Source of the DNA: an uncultured Oligoflexia bacterium
GTDB taxonomy: Bacteria > Bdellovibrionota > Bacteriovoracia > Bacteriovoracales > Bacteriovoracaceae
Reading direction: 5' to 3'
Assembly: GCA_950060715.1 (NCBI GenBank)
Contig: CATLVA010000034.1
Location: 1 to 9,526, forward strand
Length of the DNA stretch: 9,526 nucleotides
Shown here in pieces: positions 1 to 4,924 of the stretch (positions are counted from its first letter, which is position 1; each line of letters begins with the position of its first letter). Both the position numbers and the translations under genes were made by a program. Under the pieces are notes generated by a model, which had not been told where the DNA came from, did no database searches, and was given only the letters and a program-made list of their open reading frames with translations.

Positions 1-50
1 AATAGCTGCATTGATAAAATAATGGCAAAAAGAGATAAAATTTTTGTCAT
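1..50 (-). CDS. Start of a secreted or membrane protein gene, cut by the window edge
   Basis: Only the first 16 codons and two bases lie in the window, reading MTKILSLFAIILSMQL. One lysine followed by a hydrophobic stretch is what the start of a Sec signal peptide or a first membrane helix looks like. A good ribosome binding site (AGAGGA on the minus strand, 6 bases before the ATG) supports the start. The gene is divergent from the plus-strand gene at 130, leaving about 80 bases for both promoters. Function cannot be judged from so little sequence. It is reported because RBS, start codon and signal-like sequence agree. Confidence 0.55.
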   Translation of the reverse strand, partial: MTKILSLFAIILSMQL

Positions 51-67
51 GGAATATCCTCTTGTTA

Positions 68-97
68 TTGGATTTTGAACTTATTCCCTGCTAAAAT
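68..97 (+). promoter_or_regulatory. Weak promoter candidate for the 130-1647 gene run
   Basis: TTGGAT at 68-73 and TAAAAT at 92-97 are 18 bases apart, and the -10 lies about 30 bases before the ATG at 130. The -10 is good but the -35 matches only half the consensus. TTGAAC at 75-80 is a better -35, but its only partner at normal spacing is the poor GATACT at 99-104. Confidence 0.3.
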
Positions 98-129
98 AGA
101 TACTACATATTAATGACTAGGAAGTGTAT

Positions 130-240
130 ATGTCTAATATTTTTAAACCAATCGCAGCGTTACTTGTGGGAATAGCAGTTCTTTTAGCAGTAGCAACAGG
201 TGTGGCCATTCCTATTGGTATTATTTCTTCTTTCATGTAA
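130..240 (+). CDS. 36-residue single-helix membrane peptide
   Basis: This short gene encodes 36 residues: a polar start (MSNIFK), then about 23 hydrophobic residues rich in Ala, Val, Leu and Ile (about 8-31), ending SSFM. It should insert in the inner membrane as one helix. AGGAAG at 119-124 is a good RBS 5 bases before the ATG. The stop codon TAA is directly followed by GGA, forming the RBS of the next gene, so the two are probably translated together. Both share one reading frame, separated only by TAA GGA ACT. It could be an accessory peptide for the downstream hydrolase, a small toxin-like membrane peptide, or a split-off N-terminal anchor. No family is recognised. Confidence 0.6.
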   Translation: MSNIFKPIAALLVGIAVLLAVATGVAIPIGIISSFM

Positions 241-246
241 GGAACT

Positions 247-1137
247 GTGAAGTTACTTCTTTGGAACTTACAGGATTTTTTTGTCTTCTTAGACAAACTC
301 GAAGACACTCAAGACCCACTAGAACTTGATGAGCCCCACTGGCAAATAGCCTCATCCAGCTTCAAACCTAACAAGTTGAAAAAACACTTGAACGCAATGG
401 CAGAATTTATTGAGCTGCACAGGCCCGATATATGCCTATTTACAGAAGTTGGTGGCTCTGAAAGTATTCATAATTTTAACCATTATTTTTTGAAAAATAC
501 ATATAAGGTATCTCATTTCGCTAGTAACTCAGACCGAGGGATAGACCTAGCGATCCTCTACAAAAAAGACTTAGATATTACCGGCGATCGCTTCCACAAC
601 GACAAGGCTTTCGCTCGAGGAGTTCATGAACTGAGGTTCAATTTTAACTCTACCCCTATTTGTGTGCTCCTTACTCACCTAAAATCAAAACTCGATAAAG
701 AGAAAAAAGATTTCGAAGGTAGGTCAAAAAGGGCGAGAGAAGTCGCTACACTTTTAAAAATTGCTGAAAAAAGAGAATCCCAAGGCAATAAGGTTATCAT
801 TACAGGAGACCTCAACGGTGTAATATACGAAGATGAAACTGAACCCGAATTGGCGTTGTTTGCCAAAAATTTGGGCCTCATTGATGTGCTAGAACACCTA
901 AAACGTCCGTTTTTTGAACGAGCCACCTACCTCTATTATAATAGAAAGTCAGAAATCATCCCCATGCAGCTAGACTATGTCCTGATGGATTCTGAGCTAG
1001 CAAAGAAATTGGATGATCAAATGACTGGTGTGTTTGATTTTGATGGTAAGCCCCGAGAGTCTTTTCCCAGAAATCTAGAGGAAAAAAAGATGCAGCCTAG
1101 TGACCACTACCCAATTATTGTAAAATTAAATAGTTAA
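247..1137 (+). CDS. Endonuclease/exonuclease/phosphatase (EEP) superfamily hydrolase
   Basis: The 296-residue protein has the metal-dependent EEP fold shared by exonuclease III, DNase I and phosphodiesterases. Visible motifs in order: strand with Asn (LLLWNLQD, N7), metal-binding Glu (FTEVGG, E67), His in LTHLKS (H144), the GDLNG loop (D188, N190), LDYVL (D243) and the terminal SDHYP motif (D286, H287). The catalytic set looks complete. No signal peptide is seen, so it is likely cytoplasmic unless joined to the membrane peptide upstream. The GTG start is the only possible one nearby, because an in-frame TAA lies 6 bases upstream. Its RBS AAGGA overlaps the stop of the previous gene. Substrate (DNA, RNA, phospholipid or sugar phosphate) cannot be told; a nuclease is the default guess. 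Confidence 0.93.
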   Translation: MKLLLWNLQDFFVFLDKLEDTQDPLELDEPHWQIASSSFKPNKLKKHLNAMAEFIELHRPDICLFTEVGGSESIHNFNHYFLKNTYKVSHFASNSDRGIDLAILYKKDLDITGDRFHNDKAFARGVHELRFNFNSTPICVLLTHLKSKLDKEKKDFEGRSKRAREVATLLKIAEKRESQGNKVIITGDLNGVIYEDETEPELALFAKNLGLIDVLEHLKRPFFERATYLYYNRKSEIIPMQLDYVLMDSELAKKLDDQMTGVFDFDGKPRESFPRNLEEKKMQPSDHYPIIVKLNS

Positions 1138-1161
1138 ATTACACAATAAAAGGATTCAAAG

Positions 1162-1647
1162 ATGTTAAAGCTCATTTCTTTAAGTTTATTAGTACTATCT
1201 CTATCAGTTTTCGCTGAGGGTAAGAAAGCACTTGATGTAACCGTTAACCTAACCCCTGCTGGTTCATTTCAAATTCAGGCGGATAAAGTAAAAGGTAAAG
1301 TCGAAAAAAAGGGTGATGTTTATATGGCCAAAAAACTATGGGTAAAGGCCAAAGACCTTAAAACTGGAATCGAATTACGTGACGACCATATGCTTAAAAG
1401 AATCGAAGCTGATAAGCATAAAAACATTATCGTTTCAGACGTTAAAGCAAAAGGCGGAAAAGGTATTGGTAAAATCACAATCAAAGGGATCACCAAAAAA
1501 ATTCAGTTCGCTTACAAGGTTTCTGGCTCAAAAATGTTAGCTAAATTCTCAGTTAGTTTGGCTGATTTTCAAGTGAAAGACCTGAAATATCTTGGAGTTG
1601 GAGCAAAAGACAAAGTTGAAATCGCTGCTATTGTTCCGGTAAAATAA
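1162..1647 (+). CDS. Secreted YceI-like domain protein
   Basis: The 161-residue product begins with a Sec signal peptide (MLKLIS, hydrophobic core, likely cleavage after VFA at 18). The mature part matches the YceI pattern: a strand-rich lipocalin-like barrel with KDLKTGIELRDDHM (65-77), the GKITIKGITKKI strand pair (103-114) and the C-terminal FSVSLADFQV...YLGVGAKDKVEI block (129-154). YceI-type proteins are periplasmic, and characterised members bind polyisoprenoid or amphiphilic ligands. Here the ligand is unknown. It is shorter than typical YceI proteins (about 190 residues) and very lysine-rich. It starts 24 bases after the EEP gene with RBS AGGA, so it is probably in the same transcript; no terminator is seen between them or before rpsU. 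Confidence 0.88.
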   Translation: MLKLISLSLLVLSLSVFAEGKKALDVTVNLTPAGSFQIQADKVKGKVEKKGDVYMAKKLWVKAKDLKTGIELRDDHMLKRIEADKHKNIIVSDVKAKGGKGIGKITIKGITKKIQFAYKVSGSKMLAKFSVSLADFQVKDLKYLGVGAKDKVEIAAIVPVK

Positions 1648-1653
1648 TCGGAT

Positions 1654-1681
1654 TTGATTAGTTCTGAGTTTTGGGTATAAT
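1654..1681 (+). promoter_or_regulatory. Promoter candidate for rpsU
   Basis: TTGATT at 1654-1659 and a perfect TATAAT at 1676-1681 are separated by 16 bases. The -10 lies about 30 bases before the rpsU start. This is the best sigma-70-like promoter in the window and would let S21 be made independently of the genes upstream. Confidence 0.6.
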
Positions 1682-1710
1682 GACTGCAAATTTAGCTTAA
1701 AGGAGAGCAA

Positions 1711-1950
1711 GTGTCAGAGTCTAAGAATAACAAAGAAAATTTTAAAATTAGTATTGGAGAAGGTTTTCCTGTAGAGAAAGCACTTCGGAAGTTTAAAAGA
1801 CTTTGCGATTCATATGGGATTACTAAAACCTATAGGGCCAACCAAGCTTACCAAAAGCCTTCTATCAAAGCTAAAGAGAAGCGTGAAGCAGCAGAAAAAA
1901 GACGCAGAAAAACGAACTCAAAAAGCTCTCGTTTCAGATCTAAAATCTAA
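1711..1950 (+). CDS. rpsU: 30S ribosomal protein S21
   Basis: This 79-residue basic protein is recognisable as S21 by EKALRKFKRLCDSYGI (22-37) followed by AYQKPSIKAKEKREAAEKRRRK (46-67), matching the family pattern ALRRFKR...G...YEKPS and a lysine/arginine-rich tail. S21 binds the 30S platform near the 3' end of 16S rRNA and assists initiation. The GTG start is set by AAAGGAG at 1699-1705, a near-perfect Shine-Dalgarno 5 bases upstream. It is longer than the roughly 70-residue E. coli protein, with about ten extra polar N-terminal residues. The usually basic segment before YEKP is replaced by TYRANQA. It has its own promoter candidate and a strong terminator. Confidence 0.95.
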   Translation: MSESKNNKENFKISIGEGFPVEKALRKFKRLCDSYGITKTYRANQAYQKPSIKAKEKREAAEKRRRKTNSKSSRFRSKI

Positions 1951-1981
1951 CAATAACTTGCAAATATTCTAACAGCTATAC

Positions 1982-2006
1982 AACGGGGACTTAAGTCCCC
2001 GTTTTT
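1982..2006 (+). terminator. Intrinsic terminator after rpsU
   Basis: CGGGGAC (1984-1990) and GTCCCCG (1995-2001) form a perfect 7-bp GC-rich stem with loop TTAA, followed by TTTTT. Flanking AA/TT can extend the stem by two pairs. It lies 34 bases after the rpsU stop and ends that transcript. Confidence 0.92.
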
Positions 2007-2092
2007 ATTATGCAACTACCCTGTAAAAATTTCATATCCCTCTTATCACAAAGACACAGCTCTGATTAAGTTACCCTACGAAGGGGAAAGAA

Positions 2093-2470
2093 ATGAGAAT
2101 TTTAGTTAGTTTAATGGTTCTAGTGAATGTCGCAATTGCAAGTGAGAGCGAAGTTGTTGCCTGTAGAGATGCTGTTGTTTTAGGCTATGCTGCACTAGAG
2201 AGGACTATTGAGAGAGAGTCTTTTAGCACAGGAAGTTTTGACCAGTTTGGAATCACACCTGAACAGTTCAATGCTTTATCAGCTGATGATCAAATTGAGA
2301 TCTATCAAAAAATTAAGCCACTTCCGGTTATGGTTGAAGAAACTATTGCAGAAATTAACAGCAATATTTCTCAAGTAGCTGGATCGTTCTATGAATTTTT
2401 CATGGCCGACGAATTACAAAGATGGAGAGCGGCCCGAGATGTTCTTAGAAGTTGTGACCTTAACGAGTAA
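2093..2470 (+). CDS. Small secreted protein, unknown function
   Basis: The 125-residue protein starts with a signal peptide (MRILVSLMVLVNVAIA) with an AIA cleavage site after residue 16. The mature part of about 109 residues is acidic and probably mostly helical. It has exactly two cysteines, one near each end (C24, C121), which could form a disulfide in the periplasm. No family is recognised. The RBS AAGGGG lies a few bases before the ATG. The -10/-35 region is unclear; nothing convincing is seen between the rpsU terminator and the start. Its stop codon directly abuts the stop of the minus-strand gene at 2471. Confidence 0.82.
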   Translation: MRILVSLMVLVNVAIASESEVVACRDAVVLGYAALERTIERESFSTGSFDQFGITPEQFNALSADDQIEIYQKIKPLPVMVEETIAEINSNISQVAGSFYEFFMADELQRWRAARDVLRSCDLNE

Positions 2471-3139
2471 TCAAAATCTGAAAAGATAAATGAAATTCAA
2501 GGCACTCTCAGTTTCTGTAAATTCGAGAGTGTCATTCTCTTTGGTGATATTTTTTATCATATAATTTATTTCAAAAGCGTTTAGTACCGCAAATAATCCA
2601 TATTGAAGCGCAGTCCTATTCTTAATAGTCTCCCCTGTCCCTCCAAGTTCGTACCCTACCTTAAAGCCGGAGTACATACTCCCACCTAAAAATAAAATTT
2701 GATCATAAAATATACTTGGATAAATAATTTTTTCTGGCTCAATAAGGGCCTGGTTATTCTCGTCAACCGTAAAAACGATGTCCTCATCAAAATTTAAATG
2801 CAGACGAAGTGCAATTCTTGGATGGGCAATCCAGCGCATACCAATGGAAGTTTTTGCGAGGCTAAATGATTCCTCTCCAGTGATGATCTCTTGGGTATTG
2901 TCAAAATCGTAACTCTTATTTTGGTAGTCTAATAGAATTTGAAAGCCAGATCCCATTAAATAAGCAAAATGAATTCCATAATGAAAATTTGTGTTGGAAA
3001 CAAGTTTTCCTTCCTCTCTCGTATCATTATCAACTCCAATAATTTTGTCTGATAAAATTGAGCCTGAAAACCCAAAGCGAAACTGCTGAGCAAAAGAGAA
3101 GCTAGGAATAAATAAGATTAGCATTAAGAAGTACTTCAC
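2471..3139 (-). CDS. Predicted outer-membrane beta-barrel protein
   Basis: The 222-residue product has a signal peptide (MKYFLMLILFIPSFSFA, cleavage after 17) and then alternating polar/hydrophobic stretches with aromatic residues typical of outer-membrane strands (FRFGFSGSI, FHYGIHFAYL, FQILLDYQN, IALRLHLNF, FKVGYELGG, FIYLFRF). It ends in Phe (YLFRF), the usual BAM-recognised C-terminal signal. A barrel of about 8-10 strands fits the length. The start is GTG at 3139 with only a weak AAAGA upstream; the ATG at codon 6 would lose the positive residue of the signal peptide, so GTG is preferred. Family and cargo are unknown. The strong terminator of the upstream gene sits only 27 bases before the start. 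Confidence 0.82.
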   Translation of the reverse strand: MKYFLMLILFIPSFSFAQQFRFGFSGSILSDKIIGVDNDTREEGKLVSNTNFHYGIHFAYLMGSGFQILLDYQNKSYDFDNTQEIITGEESFSLAKTSIGMRWIAHPRIALRLHLNFDEDIVFTVDENNQALIEPEKIIYPSIFYDQILFLGGSMYSGFKVGYELGGTGETIKNRTALQYGLFAVLNAFEINYMIKNITKENDTLEFTETESALNFIYLFRF

Positions 3140-3166
3140 TCTTTAATTTTAAATGAATTCTTAACG

Positions 3167-3191
3167 AAAAAAAAGGTGGTCAAAGACCACC
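3167..3191 (-). terminator. Intrinsic terminator of the lipoprotein gene
   Basis: On the minus strand GGTGGTC, loop TTT, GACCACC forms a perfect 7-bp stem (3175-3191) followed by eight T (3167-3174). It lies about 34 bases after the stop of the lipoprotein gene and just before the barrel-protein start. Confidence 0.92.
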
Positions 3192-3224
3192 CTATTTCTG
3201 CATGAACAAAACTTAATTACTCAA

Positions 3225-3971
3225 CTAGTTTAATTCTAGAACTGCTCTCTTTCTACTAAGTTTGAGAAGTTCTCTGTTAATTACTCGCTCTTTACTTCTG
3301 CTAGGTTTTGCAGAGCTTAGATCAAGTGAGCTTTGAGCTTGCTTAGCAAATGCGTTTGGAATGCTTACGCTAATAACATTAGAAAGATCGGCCACAAGTG
3401 CAAAACCATTCTTCCCTTCTTCTTTTGAAGTATATACACCTGCTGCGCCAACAATATTATTACTATTAAAGATTGGCATAAGTGCTGTTGTTCCAACTTT
3501 TGCACCGATAGCATCAAAAGTTTTTACTGGAATGGCCACACCTATAGCCTGGGCCCCATCAAGTAAGCTTAAATAAATTTGCACCTTCCCAACCGGGATA
3601 ACTAGCACTGAGTTATCGGCAATAATAGGTAGCATTTGTCCGTTAGGTAATACAACAGAAGCGAGTTCCAAGTTGGCTGCCTCTGAAATATTCACTTCTA
3701 ATACAAGTTGGTTTGCACCCTCAGCAGAAGTTTGTAGCGATAACTGCCCCACTTGCTTACCAAGCTTCGGAATAATAATTGGAAGCGAAGTAAATGGAAG
3801 TTGCAACCCACCAATACTTAGATCAGCTGATAACTTAACTAAGACATCTCCATCTTGTTGAACGGTTTGAACATCTAAATTTTTAACCATGGGAGCTTGG
3901 GAGCCACATGAAACAAAACTAATCATTAGAGTGAGTAGCATAAGGGCTTTTAATACGGGTGTTTTTGTCAT
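3225..3971 (-). CDS. Predicted lipoprotein, unknown function
   Basis: The 248-residue protein has a lipoprotein signal: MTKTPVLK, hydrophobic core, then SFVSC with the lipid-bearing Cys at 22. Residues after the Cys are GSQ with no Asp at +2, so the outer membrane is the likely place. The mature part is rich in Val, Ile, Leu and Gly with few aromatics and many short strand-like segments (VLVKLSADL, LPIIIPKLG, LVLEVNIS, VQIYLSLL), suggesting a beta-sandwich or amphipathic lipid-facing fold. The last about 25 residues are strongly basic (SRSKERVINRELLKLSRKR). No family is recognised. The ATG start has AGGA 9 bases upstream. A promoter candidate and direct repeats lie in front, and a strong terminator behind, so it is probably a single-gene unit. 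Confidence 0.83.
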   Translation of the reverse strand: MTKTPVLKALMLLTLMISFVSCGSQAPMVKNLDVQTVQQDGDVLVKLSADLSIGGLQLPFTSLPIIIPKLGKQVGQLSLQTSAEGANQLVLEVNISEAANLELASVVLPNGQMLPIIADNSVLVIPVGKVQIYLSLLDGAQAIGVAIPVKTFDAIGAKVGTTALMPIFNSNNIVGAAGVYTSKEEGKNGFALVADLSNVISVSIPNAFAKQAQSSLDLSSAKPSRSKERVINRELLKLSRKRAVLELN

Positions 3972-3981
3972 AAAGATTCCT

Positions 3982-4009
3982 ATTGTAATTTTTTTGGAAA
4001 AAGCATCAA
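3982..4009 (-). promoter_or_regulatory. Promoter candidate for the lipoprotein gene
   Basis: On the minus strand TTGATG (4004-4009) and TACAAT (3982-3987) are 16 bases apart, with the -10 ending about 10 bases before the ATG at 3971. Both hexamers are good, but the implied leader is very short, overlapping the RBS region, so the true start could use another promoter. Confidence 0.45.
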
Positions 4010-4010
4010 T

Positions 4011-4043
4011 AACAAACGTACCACTAACAACTGACGTACCACT
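4011..4043. repeat. Two 15-bp direct repeats upstream of the lipoprotein promoter
   Basis: On the minus strand AGTGGTACGTCAGTT (4029-4043) and AGTGGTACGTTTGTT (4011-4025) match at 13 of 15 bases with an 18-base period. The nearer copy ends one base before the -35 candidate. This layout resembles a tandem operator for an activator or repressor. The 219-base divergent intergenic region could also serve the isomerase gene at 4191. The regulator is unknown. Confidence 0.5.
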
Positions 4044-4101
4044 GGCTGATGATTTTTGGATTGGAGTAGCAAGGAACGCTACGCATTAAATATTATCAGG
4101 T

Positions 4102-4130
4102 TTTACAAAGGATTCAATACCGATTTAAAT
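4102..4130 (+). promoter_or_regulatory. Weak promoter candidate for the isomerase gene
   Basis: TTTACA (4102-4107) and TTAAAT (4125-4130) are 17 bases apart in an AT-rich stretch 60 bases before the ATG at 4191. The -10 matches only four of six consensus bases, so this is tentative. Confidence 0.25.
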
Positions 4131-4190
4131 TAAAATTAAAACGTTCAAAAATTTTGAGCACTTGTCTCCCCAAAAAACGAAGGCCGCAAT

Positions 4191-4802
4191 ATGAATTTGA
4201 AGTTCTATTTTGATTTTTTATCCCCCTTTTCTTTTTTTGCTTGGCTGAACCTGCGAAAAACCTTTCCAGATAGTACTATCGAGCTACACCCAATTCCAAT
4301 GGGGAAATTATTTTCCCATCATAATTTTCCTGGACCTGGCGAAATCCCCGCTAAAAGGGATTATGAGTTAAAGAAATGCTTTAGATATGCTCATAGAGCG
4401 GGAATAGAGCTCAATCCGCCAACAATTTTTCCCTTCAATCCTCTTGCGGTTTTAAGAGCGGCAACAAAATCTGCCGCTGGGGAACACCAAGAAAAAGTTG
4501 TATCGACCCTATTCAGTGCCATCTGGGAGAAATCGATGGTCTTAGACGATCCAGAATTGATTGCAGAGCTTTTAAACCCGATCTCAAAGGATATTTGTGA
4601 GCTTTCCTTCTCCAAAGAAGCCAGAGCTGAACTTAAGGCCAATATCAAATCTGCAATTGAAGATGGAGCCTTCGGTGTTCCAAGTATAGTCTATAAGAAT
4701 GAGCTATTTTGGGGTAACGATGAGATTGATACCCTCGTCCAAGTCGTTTCAGGAAATGACAATTGGAACCGAGAACTATACAATACTTTAAGGGAAAAAT
4801 AG
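4191..4802 (+). CDS. 2-hydroxychromene-2-carboxylate isomerase / DsbA-family (GST kappa-like) protein
   Basis: The 203-residue protein has the thioredoxin-fold layout of this family: N-terminal strand plus FYFDFLSPFSFFAW (5-18) with Ser at position 11, where HCCA isomerases carry the catalytic serine that activates glutathione. A helical middle follows (NPLAVLRA at 83-90), then GVPSIVY (162-168) with the cis-Pro (P164) and ELFWGNDEID (171-180). It lacks a CxxC pair, so it is not a disulfide oxidoreductase. Named members isomerise naphthalene breakdown products using glutathione, but no aromatic-degradation genes are nearby, so a general glutathione-dependent role is more likely. No signal peptide is seen. 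The RBS is weak (AAGG at 4180-4183). Confidence 0.9.
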   Translation: MNLKFYFDFLSPFSFFAWLNLRKTFPDSTIELHPIPMGKLFSHHNFPGPGEIPAKRDYELKKCFRYAHRAGIELNPPTIFPFNPLAVLRAATKSAAGEHQEKVVSTLFSAIWEKSMVLDDPELIAELLNPISKDICELSFSKEARAELKANIKSAIEDGAFGVPSIVYKNELFWGNDEIDTLVQVVSGNDNWNRELYNTLREK

Positions 4803-4924
4803 ACCTTCCATGGCCAGACGAATCATCCATAAAGCTTTTGGTAGGTCTTCATTATGAAAAAACTTTCTCCCCTTGGAAAGTGAAGTAAGAATTTTACAGA
4901 TATAAATTAGGAATATTTTAAATT

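Noticed and set aside
3361..4089. Plus-strand open frames opposite the lipoprotein gene (3361-3576, 3673-3861, 3889-4089)
   Set aside because: They are antisense to a gene with a clear lipoprotein signal, RBS, promoter candidate and terminator. Their products resemble no protein and lack ribosome binding sites.
4391..4830. Minus-strand frames opposite the isomerase gene
   Set aside because: The plus strand carries a complete recognisable family protein. The antisense products are low-complexity and lack start signals.
4801..4848. AGACCT/AGGTCT inverted repeat after the isomerase gene as a terminator
   Set aside because: Six pairs with a 36-base loop and no T-run; not enough for a terminator call.
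4854..4883. Nine-codon frame (MKKLSPLGK) before the deaminase-like gene, possible leader peptide
   Set aside because: Too short to support, with no run of regulatory codons, no attenuator hairpin with T-run behind it and only a poor RBS.
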